DNA of 21,259 bases from CAZVWW01 sp964631265 (lineage in GTDB: Bacteria; Thermotogota; Thermotogae; MWEM01). The translations under genes and the position numbers were made by a program. Positions 7,392-14,470 of this stretch are shown piece by piece. The DNA lies in the NCBI GenBank assembly GCA_964631265.1, contig CAZVWW010000031.1, positions 1-21,259 on the forward strand. Direction: 5' to 3'. Below the pieces are notes generated by a model. The model made no database searches. It was given only the letters and a program-made list of their open reading frames with translations, and was not told the DNA's origin. Every line of letters begins with the position of its first letter. Position 1 is the first letter of the stretch.

Positions 7392-8216
7392 TTATTGGCC
7401 GTAAGCCGCAACGTATCCTGCCTCTTCAACGAGCTCCTGGCCCTTTTCGGAGAGACCGAATGTGATGTATTTCTTGACGTCTCCGGTATTCGGGAAACCG
7501 TCTGTGGCATCCACCCACATGAACAGAGGCCTTGAAAGGAAGTATTCGCTGGTGAGGATGGAATCAAGTGTCGGCGTGACCCCGTTGAGGTCGAGGACTT
7601 TAACCTTGTCATTAACATAACCGTATCCGACATAGGCGATGGCGTAAGGGTTCTTGGAAACGCTTTCCATCTCGAGCTGGGTTGATTCAACCATCCGCGC
7701 TCTGGGATCCATTCTGTCATCCCCGAGGATCTTCTTGCTGAAGGTCTCGTATGTTCCCGAGGCTGTGTTTCGGGTATAGAATATGATGGGTTTATTTGGG
7801 AGATTGGGATCAACCTGTGACCATCTCTTGGCCTTTCCCGTGTAGATATTCTTGAGCTGCTTGGTGGTGATATTATCGATTCCCAGTTCCTTGTTGACGA
7901 TCAATGCGATGCCGTCATAAGCCACGACAAATGGGATGAAATAGCTGCCATCTTCGTGCATCTTGGAAATTTCGGACTCTTTCATCCATCTGCTGGTGTT
8001 GGCGATATCAGCGGTTCCGTTAAAAAGCGCTGCTATACCTGTTGAGGAACCGGCTCCCTCGAGTGTGATCTGAAGATCGGGGTATTTTTCCTCCAGTTCT
8101 TCAATCCAGAGCTGTGCCACGGGAAAGACCGTGTTTGAACCCTTGATTGCCATCGTTGCTGAGAAACTCATGAGTGCGATTGCGAGAATCATGCCGACCA
8201 GTAATACCTTTTTCAT
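7392..8216 (-). CDS. pstS: Phosphate-binding periplasmic protein PstS
   Basis: A 274-residue solute-binding protein that captures phosphate outside the membrane and delivers it to PstCA. Residues 1-23 are a Sec signal peptide ending SFSATMA, with likely cleavage after Ala23 and no lipobox. The phosphate-site segments are all present: KGSNTVFP (25-32), EGAGSSTGI (53-61), and TRNTASGTYETF with Arg149 and SGT 153-155. At about 250 mature residues it belongs to the shorter PstS type. ATG 8216 has AGGAGG at 8-base spacing, but that site is one arm of a perfect inverted repeat in the leader, suggesting control at translation or termination. First gene of the seven-gene operon. Confidence 0.95.
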   Translation of the reverse strand: MKKVLLVGMILAIALMSFSATMAIKGSNTVFPVAQLWIEELEEKYPDLQITLEGAGSSTGIAALFNGTADIANTSRWMKESEISKMHEDGSYFIPFVVAYDGIALIVNKELGIDNITTKQLKNIYTGKAKRWSQVDPNLPNKPIIFYTRNTASGTYETFSKKILGDDRMDPRARMVESTQLEMESVSKNPYAIAYVGYGYVNDKVKVLDLNGVTPTLDSILTSEYFLSRPLFMWVDATDGFPNTGDVKKYITFGLSEKGQELVEEAGYVAAYGQ

Positions 8217-8224
8217 TAAAAAAA

Positions 8225-8264
8225 CCTCCTGTAGGTGAGTTTGATGTTTTTCGCTTACAGGAGG
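8225..8264 (-). promoter_or_regulatory. pstS leader hairpin sequestering the ribosome binding site
   Basis: CCTCCTGTA and TACAGGAGG (8225-8233 and 8256-8264, read on +) are perfect 9-base reverse complements. On the pstS mRNA the 3' arm contains the whole AGGAGG Shine-Dalgarno, and seven U follow it directly. The hairpin could therefore hide the ribosome site or act as a weak intrinsic terminator. The loop is 22 bases. Seen directly; the regulatory role is inferred. Confidence 0.7.
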
Positions 8265-8287
8265 ATAATAATCCAGAGATGTTTATT

Positions 8288-8316
8288 CTTTATATTAAAA
8301 TATAAAGAAATATTAA
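8288..8316 (-). promoter_or_regulatory. Candidate pst promoter with AT-rich palindrome
   Basis: Read on the minus strand, TTAATA (8316-8311), 16 bases, then TATAAA (8294-8289) form a possible -35/-10 pair about 75 bp before pstS. The segment contains a palindrome (8288-8307) with 9-base arms CTTTATATT/AATATAAAG and loosely repeated TTAATAT/TTTATAT units about 9-10 bp apart, which could be a PhoB site. No classical Pho box is recognisable. It overlaps the stop codon of the upstream xdhB-like gene. Confidence 0.35.
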
Positions 8317-9158
8317 GTGCCTGAATTGGAATAGCCGAGACCGATAAAGAGGTTGCGGGCCACCTTTTCACGATACTGCTTCGAGGCCCTTACATCGCTG
8401 ATAGGCGTGACGATATCCGCGATCTTTTCAGAAAATGCCAGAAAAGTCTCGGGGTTGAACACCTTTCCTCTGAGATCGGACTCCAGCCGGTGGGGCCTGA
8501 TGATCCTGGGGCCCAGAGAGCCGAAGGCGAGCCTTATATCCATTATCCGGTTCTTCTTGAGTTTATAAACCGCCCCGATACTGGCAATGGCGATTGCCAT
8601 CGCCTTCCGCTGCCCCACCTTTTTGAAATAGGGATGGTATTGTTCGGATACCTTCGGGATGATAATTGAATGAAGATATTCCCCTTTTTCGAGAACGGTT
8701 TTTCCGGGTCCCTTGATGAAATCTTCAATCCTGACGGTCTTCTCGCCCGTCCCGGATTTTAAGACGACGAAGGCGTTGAGTATATAAAGGGCAAGCAATC
8801 CGTCGGCAGCGGGCGACGCGTTTACAATATTGCCGGCGAGTGTTCCCCTGTTCCGGATCTGTGTAGAGCCAATCTCGTAAACGGTCTTGACAAGAAGCGG
8901 GAAAGAATCGCAAATAAGCCGGCTCTCCATCAGGTCGTGATGAGTTGTTCGGCACAGGATCCGAACCGAATCGCCCTCATCGCTTATGCCGCTGAGCCCT
9001 TCCATCTTTTCAAGACTCACGAGTCTTTCTGCCGGGAAACTCCCGGTTCTGCATTTCACCATTACATCTGTCCCGCCGTTTAATACAGCGGTTTTTTCGT
9101 TCAGTTCCTCAAATAATTCTTCCTCATCTCTCGGGAATGAGATCTTAACATCCTGCAT
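8313..9158 (-). CDS. FAD-binding subunit of a xanthine dehydrogenase/CO dehydrogenase-type molybdo-flavoenzyme
   Basis: A 281-residue protein of the CoxM/XdhB family. In the usual enzymes this subunit holds FAD and passes electrons from the molybdenum and 2Fe-2S subunits to an acceptor. The N-terminal FAD domain has LNGGTDVMVK and IRNRGTLAGNIVNASPAADG, the two canonical FAD-pyrophosphate motifs. The C-terminal third (KVGQRKAMAIAIASIGAVYKL, LAFGSLGPRIIRPHRLE) matches the CO-dehydrogenase flavoprotein C-terminal domain. I start at ATG 9158 (GAGGGTG just upstream), which gives the usual N terminus; a TTG at 9179 would add seven residues. Neither the molybdopterin nor the iron-sulfur subunit is next to it, so its partners, if any, are elsewhere. 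The substrate cannot be told. Confidence 0.87.
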   Translation of the reverse strand: MQDVKISFPRDEEELFEELNEKTAVLNGGTDVMVKCRTGSFPAERLVSLEKMEGLSGISDEGDSVRILCRTTHHDLMESRLICDSFPLLVKTVYEIGSTQIRNRGTLAGNIVNASPAADGLLALYILNAFVVLKSGTGEKTVRIEDFIKGPGKTVLEKGEYLHSIIIPKVSEQYHPYFKKVGQRKAMAIAIASIGAVYKLKKNRIMDIRLAFGSLGPRIIRPHRLESDLRGKVFNPETFLAFSEKIADIVTPISDVRASKQYREKVARNLFIGLGYSNSGT

Positions 9159-9190
9159 ATTTTTCACCCTCAATCTCAACGTTGTTCTCC

Positions 9191-9199
9191 ATTATATCA
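9191..9199 (-). promoter_or_regulatory. Extended -10 promoter of the FAD-subunit gene
   Basis: TGATATAAT on the minus strand, 32 bp before the chosen ATG, with no convincing -35. It stands back to back with an identical element on the other strand (9235-9243), so the two divergent genes share a control region of about 50 bp. Confidence 0.45.
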
Positions 9200-9234
9200 T
9201 TTTGGCGTTTGATATCGTTGAAAGAGATTGATTA

Positions 9235-9243
9235 TGATATAAT
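9235..9243 (+). promoter_or_regulatory. Extended -10 promoter of the lipoprotein/caspase pair
   Basis: TGATATAAT about 48 bp before the first lipoprotein gene. TTGAAA lies at 9218-9223 but only 14 bp upstream, too close for a standard -35, so the extended -10 probably carries recognition. Confidence 0.45.
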
Positions 9244-9291
9244 TAACAGGTCAATCAGTTAGGATTAAAATTTTTAGTGAGGTGAATCTCA

Positions 9292-9633
9292 ATGAAAAAG
9301 AAGCTATTTGTTTTTTCGATTATCATTTCGATCATGTTCCTCGCCATAACCTTTACATCCTGCAGGACCTCCGGCCCTGATATCAGTCATCTTTCCGAGA
9401 GGTTTTTGGATAACAACCAAAAAGTTAAGCTGTGGTGGGACTTTAAGAGCAGTGCAAAGCCTTTTGAAGTATTGTTTTCCTTGAAAAACGCGACACTGAC
9501 AACGATTGCCACAAATCTCGAGACAAACGGTTTAACCACAGATGTTACCCCCGGTGGATTGTATCACTGGCAGGTCAAGGGCGCAAACGGTTCAGCAAGC
9601 GGTGTGAAAGAATTCCAGGTTCCCGGGGATTAA
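9292..9633 (+). CDS. Small predicted lipoprotein with one fibronectin-III-like domain
   Basis: A 113-residue protein with a type II signal peptide: MKKK, a hydrophobic core and a lipobox-like FTSC with Cys24. Residues 45-110 look like one beta-sandwich domain (WWDF, ATLTTIATN, then GGLYHWQVKG). The same pattern (RWDHF, ATLTSVATT, GRTYYWQVEG) is residues 50-115 of the caspase-like lipoprotein encoded next, so the two genes share a duplicated domain. Start ATG 9292 has GAGGTGA. The gap to the next gene is 45 bp with no terminator, so they are probably cotranscribed. I do not recognise a named family. It may be a partner or substrate of the caspase-like protein, which is speculation. Predicted to be anchored outside the cytoplasmic membrane. 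Confidence 0.75.
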   Translation: MKKKLFVFSIIISIMFLAITFTSCRTSGPDISHLSERFLDNNQKVKLWWDFKSSAKPFEVLFSLKNATLTTIATNLETNGLTTDVTPGGLYHWQVKGANGSASGVKEFQVPGD

Positions 9634-9678
9634 TAAGCTCTCTCATTATCATAATCTTTATTCAGCAGGTGACTATCA

Positions 9679-10824
9679 TTGAAATCAATTCTTAAGAAAG
9701 AGATTCAGATCGTTGTGGTGTTTTTGTTGAGTCTGTTATTCATGGTTTCTTGTGTCTCCCCGTCAAAGCGGATCGATTTTCCGACCCCGTTGAACGGGGG
9801 GACCGTTTATTCCGATACTGTGATCCTTCGCTGGGACCATTTTGAAGGATTCGAGTATTTTGCCGTTCGGGTTGGAGAAAGTGCAGCCACATTAACGAGC
9901 GTTGCCACGACCACTCAGAACCAGTACGAGTTGAAAGACCTACGGCTCGGCAGAACCTATTACTGGCAAGTTGAAGGGTTTAAAGAGGACCGGTCGGCTT
10001 ATAAGAGTGATGTGTGGTCATTCAACTCGGGTGGGGAATATGCTGCCCTTTTGACGGGAGTTACGGATTACTCAAGGGCCTCCGATCTCAAACTGACCGA
10101 CGACGACGCAGAGGACATGAAGGTTGCCCTCGAGGCTACTGTCTTTGACTACAATATCGATTCACTGCTGGGTGAGGTGACAAAAGAGACCGTTCAAGAT
10201 TATATCACCACAAAGGAAAAGACCGGGGATGAATCCGTTTTCACCTTCTTCTATGCGGGACATGGCGGTTATTCGGGCGGAGAGTCTTATCTCTATTATT
10301 CCGACGGGTCCACGTTGCCGGTGAGCCGCTTAAAAGAACTGCTGGATACGATAAACGGCAGGAAACTGGTGATCATAGATGCCTGTAACTCCGGAGGATT
10401 CACGGATCTTTCGGGAAAGAGGGAGATTACAGCAAGAATGGCCAGAGAGATGAACAATCAGTTCAACGCAGAAGTTATTGACACCTTTAAGAATACAAAA
10501 AGGGATGAGGGCAACGAGTATTTTGTAATGACCGCTTCTAACATAAGCCAGTCAAGCTGGGAGAATACAGGCCTTCAGAACGGCGTCTTCTCTTTCTTTT
10601 TGCTTGACGGGATAGGTGATGTCGGATTAAGCAATCCCGAGGGTACATTTGACGATACCTTTGATGCCGACGCCAATGAGAACGGAGAGATCACGCTGAA
10701 AGAGGCTTACGCTTACGCCTCGCCGCTTGTTGAGAACTATGTGGACGAAAATTTCGGTTACCATCAGACCGTGCAGGTCTATCCCGAGGAGTCGGACTTC
10801 ATCGTCTCAAAATACGTATTTTAG
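9679..10824 (+). CDS. Lipoprotein with caspase-like (peptidase C14) domain
   Basis: A 381-residue protein. The signal peptide ends in lipobox MVSC with Cys25, so it should be lipid-anchored outside the cytoplasm. Residues 33-118 are a fibronectin-III-like domain and 120-375 a caspase-fold peptidase. The catalytic dyad is visible: His195 in FFYAGHGG and Cys236 in VIIDACNSGG, the standard caspase/metacaspase motifs. Near the C terminus DADANENGEITLKEA resembles an EF-hand-like loop, suggesting calcium use, as in metacaspases; this is inference. Bacterial caspase homologues usually prefer basic residues at P1. The start is TTG 9679, supported by AGGTGA six bases upstream; there is no better ATG. 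It follows a small lipoprotein with the same N-terminal domain. The substrate is unknown. Confidence 0.88.
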   Translation: MKSILKKEIQIVVVFLLSLLFMVSCVSPSKRIDFPTPLNGGTVYSDTVILRWDHFEGFEYFAVRVGESAATLTSVATTTQNQYELKDLRLGRTYYWQVEGFKEDRSAYKSDVWSFNSGGEYAALLTGVTDYSRASDLKLTDDDAEDMKVALEATVFDYNIDSLLGEVTKETVQDYITTKEKTGDESVFTFFYAGHGGYSGGESYLYYSDGSTLPVSRLKELLDTINGRKLVIIDACNSGGFTDLSGKREITARMAREMNNQFNAEVIDTFKNTKRDEGNEYFVMTASNISQSSWENTGLQNGVFSFFLLDGIGDVGLSNPEGTFDDTFDADANENGEITLKEAYAYASPLVENYVDENFGYHQTVQVYPEESDFIVSKYVF

Positions 10825-11021
10825 TTCGACATAATAGAACCCTAAAAAAGCTTATATACTTGCGAAAAGAAAAGGATAACCCGCCTGATCATCAATAACG
10901 CCTGCTAATCACGCCAGAAGATATAAATTTGAGTTTGATAAAAGCTTTTTTTTGACGTAGAATGTTTACGATAACGGTAAGGATAAATATAGTACCGTGA
11001 GGAGCAGTCGGAGGTTTGTTA
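10825..11021. other. Intergenic region upstream of the LacI regulator
   Basis: 197 bp without a gene. It contains AAAAAAGCTT (10845-10854) and a distant complementary AAGCTTTTTT near 10943, a weak AAAAGCTTTT self-complement followed by T, and the promoter/operator candidates listed separately. No convincing GC-rich terminator for the caspase unit is present, so read-through into lacI is possible. Confidence 0.5.
10965..10993 (+). promoter_or_regulatory. Candidate promoter and LacI-type operator
   Basis: TTTACG (10965-10970), a 17-base spacer and TATAGT (10988-10993) form a moderate promoter about 30 bp before the lacI start. Within it, 10966-10980 reads TTAC-N7-GTAA, an imperfect palindrome of the size bound by LacI-family dimers. 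This suggests autoregulation and control of the downstream sugar operon. No second copy of the site was found before the binding-protein gene. Confidence 0.35.
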
Positions 11022-11993
11022 ATGAAGAGAAGAGTAACGTTGAAGGATATTGCCAAAAAAGCGGGCGTTTCGCAGATGACAGTTTCGAGAGTCTTGAATG
11101 ACAGACCGGATGTGAAACCCCTTACGAGAGAACGGGTCAAATCTATTGTGGATGAGTACGGTTATATCCCGAACACGAATGCACGGGCCTTGAAGGGGGC
11201 CAAGACAAATCGTATTGGTGTTATTGTATCGGACATTCGAAACCCCTTTTACAGCGAGCTTGTGGGAGAGCTGGAGGATATGGCCGGTGACAAAGGCCTC
11301 TCGGTTTTGGTAGCCGATACGAATAAGAAGCTTGAGAGTGAGTTTACGGCCATCAAGATCATGGATATTAATTCAGTGGATTACATGATCATTGCCCCGG
11401 AGGGCTACAAAACAGACCATCTGGACAGATTGCGGATGCGGGGGATGAAATTCCTCTCCTTCGGGATGCACTTTCCCGAGAAGCTCTATCCGGAGGTTTG
11501 GATAGATGATTACGAGGGTGGCAAGAGTGTTGGAAAGTATCTCGGTAACCTGGGTGTGAAGAAACCACTGCTTATTATGGGGAATCCGAGTAAGTCCGTA
11601 ACGATACTCAGAGAGAGTGGCTTTATCGAAGGATACGAATCGTCCGGAGGCAGTCCCGATGTTATACAGACCGAACATCTTCAGGTGAGTGCCCATTTCA
11701 GCGAGAATTACTTCTTTGAAAAGTTTCAAACCCTCGATTTCGACAGTGTCTTTTGCTATAACGATCTGATGGCGATGGGGGCCCTTTCGGCTTTCAGAAA
11801 ACTGAAAATCAAGCCGGGCCGGGATCTGCCGCTTGTCGGATATGATGATGTCTTTTATTCCAGAGTGTTTGGTTTAACGACTGTCCATATCCCGATAAAG
11901 GAGATGCTGGAAAAGGCAATCGAATTTATCATCACGGGAAAAGAGGCAAAGGCGAGGTTTGTTCCAGAATTAACCATTAGAGAAACCGCATAG
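11022..11993 (+). CDS. LacI-family transcriptional regulator of the sugar operon
   Basis: A 323-residue regulator of standard LacI/GalR architecture. The N-terminal helix-turn-helix (LKDIAKKAGVSQMTVSRVLN, 7-26) and hinge helix (NTNARALKG) are followed by a periplasmic-binding-protein-like effector domain from about residue 60 (NRIGVIVSDIRNPFYSELV), including the conserved PLVGYDDVFYSRV segment near the C terminus. ATG 11022 has GGAGG at 7 bases; an in-frame TTG at 11016 overlaps that site and is unlikely. The gene directly precedes a sugar ABC transporter and a beta-galactosidase on the same strand with only a 35-bp gap, so it most likely represses them until a sugar (galactoside-derived) effector binds. 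The effector cannot be read from sequence. Confidence 0.92.
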   Translation: MKRRVTLKDIAKKAGVSQMTVSRVLNDRPDVKPLTRERVKSIVDEYGYIPNTNARALKGAKTNRIGVIVSDIRNPFYSELVGELEDMAGDKGLSVLVADTNKKLESEFTAIKIMDINSVDYMIIAPEGYKTDHLDRLRMRGMKFLSFGMHFPEKLYPEVWIDDYEGGKSVGKYLGNLGVKKPLLIMGNPSKSVTILRESGFIEGYESSGGSPDVIQTEHLQVSAHFSENYFFEKFQTLDFDSVFCYNDLMAMGALSAFRKLKIKPGRDLPLVGYDDVFYSRVFGLTTVHIPIKEMLEKAIEFIITGKEAKARFVPELTIRETA

Positions 11994-12028
11994 TTCAGCG
12001 GACTTATAAATCTACCGGAGGTGTATTT

Positions 12029-13258
12029 ATGAACTTGAAAAGACTTATTGTTTTAAGTGTGCTTGTTGCGTTTGTAACCATTTCTTTCGCAGGAGAATTA
12101 GTGCTCAATACCAATTACGGTGACCCGGAACCAAAGAGAGTGATCAAAGAAGTTGTCGAGATGTTTGAAGAGGAACATCCCGAAGTTGATGTGACGCTGA
12201 ATATCTTCTCACATGAGGATTTTAAGACGCTTCTCAGAACATGGCTGGGTGCCAAGGAAGGTCCCGACATCGTCTCATGGTTTGCCGGCGAAAGGATGAG
12301 ATACTTCGCCAAAAAGGGATTAATCAAACCCTTAAACGATGTCTTCTCCGAGAAGGATTTTGAAGCGTACTTCCCGACGGCATTCAAGAGCTCCTGTTCC
12401 TATGACGGAGACGTTTATTTTGTACCGGAGTCATGGTACTGGTGGGCTGTTTATTACAGAAAATCCATGTTTGAAGAACAGGGTGTCACCCCTCCGAAAA
12501 CCTGGGATGAATTTCTCAACGTTTGTGAGACATTCAAAGAAGCGGGTAAAACACCGATCACCATTGGAACCAAGTATCTCTGGACGGCGGCTGCATGGTT
12601 TGACTATTTCAACATGAGAGTGAACGGTCTGGATTTCTACATCGACCTGCTTGACGGGAACGTTCCTTACAATCACGAAAAGGTCTTAGAGGCGATGGAC
12701 TACTGGAAGACGCTCGTGGAGAAAGAATACTTCATCTATGAGCACAGTTCCCTGAGCTGGCAGGAAGCGCTCAACAGAATGGTTACGGGCGACTCCCCGA
12801 TGTATCTGATGGGTCAGTTCATCAAAGACTCCACACCTGAGGATGTTAAAGACGATATGGACTTCTTCAGATTCCCGGTCATCAAAGAGGACATGCCCGT
12901 TTACGAAGAAACACCGATCGATGGCTGGATGATGCCGGCTAACGGAAAGAACGAAGAAGACGCCGCCAAATGGCTTAAATTCATCGCAAGTGAAGACGTT
13001 CAGACATACGTTTCAAAAGAACTTGGAAGACTTGCCGCCAACAAGGCTGTTCCCGCACCTGATGCGCATGCACAGAAAGGCCTTGACATGATCCTTGACT
13101 CTGACGGCGTTATGGGTTTTTACGACAGAGACACAAATCCCGAGATGGCCAACAAGGGTATGAACGGATTTGTCCAATTCATGATGTATCCCGGACAGCT
13201 GGAAAATATTATGAATCAGCTGGAAAAAGAGAGAAAGAGGATATTTGAAGTCGAGTAA
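12029..13258 (+). CDS. Sugar ABC transporter substrate-binding protein (family 1)
   Basis: A 409-residue extracellular solute-binding protein. Residues 1-21 form a Sec signal peptide with probable cleavage after SFA21; there is no lipobox. The mature protein has the family 1 (maltose-binding-protein-like) layout, with LNTNYGDPEPKRVIKEVVEMFEEEHPEVDVTL at the start of lobe 1 and aromatic-rich sugar-site regions (SWYWWAVYYRK, GWMMPANGKNEEDAAKWLKFIAS). It should deliver an oligosaccharide to the two permeases encoded next. The GH42 enzyme in the same operon points to a beta-galactoside, but specificity is inference. GGAGGTG precedes the ATG. A strong terminator hairpin follows the gene, which would give more binding protein than permease. 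Confidence 0.92.
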   Translation: MNLKRLIVLSVLVAFVTISFAGELVLNTNYGDPEPKRVIKEVVEMFEEEHPEVDVTLNIFSHEDFKTLLRTWLGAKEGPDIVSWFAGERMRYFAKKGLIKPLNDVFSEKDFEAYFPTAFKSSCSYDGDVYFVPESWYWWAVYYRKSMFEEQGVTPPKTWDEFLNVCETFKEAGKTPITIGTKYLWTAAAWFDYFNMRVNGLDFYIDLLDGNVPYNHEKVLEAMDYWKTLVEKEYFIYEHSSLSWQEALNRMVTGDSPMYLMGQFIKDSTPEDVKDDMDFFRFPVIKEDMPVYEETPIDGWMMPANGKNEEDAAKWLKFIASEDVQTYVSKELGRLAANKAVPAPDAHAQKGLDMILDSDGVMGFYDRDTNPEMANKGMNGFVQFMMYPGQLENIMNQLEKERKRIFEVE

Positions 13259-13289
13259 TTTCTTAATCAATACGCAGATTTAAACTCTG

Positions 13290-13314
13290 AAGGCGCACTT
13301 TTTGTGCGCCTTTT
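13290..13314 (+). terminator. Intrinsic terminator/attenuator after the sugar-binding protein gene
   Basis: AAGGCGCAC (13290-13298), loop TTTTT and GTGCGCCTT (13304-13312) form a perfect 9-bp stem followed by a short T run. It lies inside the operon, between the binding-protein and permease genes, and probably acts as a partial terminator or 3'-end stabiliser. Confidence 0.85.
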
Positions 13315-13363
13315 ATTGAGTACAAAGTTTCTTGAAAACACTTAAACAAAGGAAGTGACTGTC

Positions 13364-14464
13364 TTGCGGCTTTCAAAAAAAAGATGGTGGGTACCCTGGA
13401 TGTTTTTGGCTATACCGCTGTTTATGTACATACTCTGGGTATTGGCACCTATCGTTCAGACGATCTTTACAAGTTTTACCCAATGGGACGGGATGTCCCC
13501 CGCTAAAGAATGGGTGGGATTTGAGAACTTTACGAGGCTGTTTAATGACTCAGTCTTTTGGACCTCTCTCATCAACAACCTGTACTGGCTCATTCTCTTT
13601 GTAGCCATTCCGGTTCCGGTCGGGCTTATGATTGCCATGCTCTTCGACACAAAACTGCCCGGGAATAAGATCTACAAGACGCTATTTTATCTCTCGATGA
13701 CCCTTTCGTTTGTTGTCATTGCACAGATATGGTCCTGGCTCTTTGAGCCGAGAAACGGTGCGTTAAGCATCTTTTTTCAATCCCTGGGCTTTGAAAGTCT
13801 TGGGGAATTGCAACAGGGGATTGTTGATTTCACCGTCTTCTTTGCCATCCCGCTTGTCCTTGGCTTTCTGTTTGGGTGGCTGATCAACCGGAAAAAGGAG
13901 TATCAGAATCGACAGAAGAGATGGTCGATAACGCTGATCTGTCTTGCGGTCTTCTTTGTGTTGAGTTTTATTCTATCACGTTTCTGGACCCCACAGATAG
14001 AGGTGTCAAGAATCGCCAAGAGAGGATTCCCCTGGTTGAGCGATCCGAATTTTGTCACCTTCTCGCTTATCTTTGCCGCCACATGGCGTCAGATACCGTA
14101 TGTGATGGTCCTTTATCTTGCCGGACTTAAAAATGTGCCACCTCAACTCATAGAGGCATCGATCGTTGACGGGGCAAACTGGGGGCAACGATTCATGCAC
14201 GTCGTTCTACCCATGTTGAAACCCGCCACCATCATAGCGATCACCATAAGCGTTATTGATTCTTTAAGAGCCTTTGACATTGTCTATGCCATGACACAGG
14301 GCGGCCCCTTCAATTCATCCAGTGTTTTGGCGAACTACATGTATATCGAATCGTTTAACAATTACAACATGGGATATGGTTCCTCGATAGCCGTTGTCCA
14401 GTTCATCATAACATTAGGCTTTATCGTGGTCTATCTGGGTAATGTCTTTAAGTCGGAAGGATGA
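13364..14464 (+). CDS. Sugar ABC transporter permease, MalF-type, with an internal insertion
   Basis: A 366-residue membrane protein of the MalF/UgpA-like permease family. The usual parts are an N-terminal helix (about 8-33), further helices, and the EAA coupling loop IEASIVDGANWGQRFMHVVLP (262-282) that contacts the ATPase. Family members are usually about 290-300 residues. The excess is an insertion at roughly 145-222 carrying two extra hydrophobic helices (about 154-174 and 187-207) with a basic, hydrophilic stretch between them, placed just before the normal WLSDP segment. TTG 13364 is chosen because AGGAAG lies 8 bases upstream; the GTG at 13355 falls on that site. No ATPase gene is in the operon, so a shared MsmK/MalK-type ATPase must be encoded elsewhere. 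Confidence 0.9.
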   Translation: MRLSKKRWWVPWMFLAIPLFMYILWVLAPIVQTIFTSFTQWDGMSPAKEWVGFENFTRLFNDSVFWTSLINNLYWLILFVAIPVPVGLMIAMLFDTKLPGNKIYKTLFYLSMTLSFVVIAQIWSWLFEPRNGALSIFFQSLGFESLGELQQGIVDFTVFFAIPLVLGFLFGWLINRKKEYQNRQKRWSITLICLAVFFVLSFILSRFWTPQIEVSRIAKRGFPWLSDPNFVTFSLIFAATWRQIPYVMVLYLAGLKNVPPQLIEASIVDGANWGQRFMHVVLPMLKPATIIAITISVIDSLRAFDIVYAMTQGGPFNSSSVLANYMYIESFNNYNMGYGSSIAVVQFIITLGFIVVYLGNVFKSEG

Positions 14465-14470
14465 TGGGAT

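Noticed and set aside
10845..10954. Long-range AAAAAAGCTT/AAGCTTTTTT pairing and AAAAGCTTTT as a terminator for the caspase unit
   Set aside because: The arms are about 90 bases apart and consist mostly of A and T; the local self-complement is too short and GC-poor for a credible intrinsic terminator.
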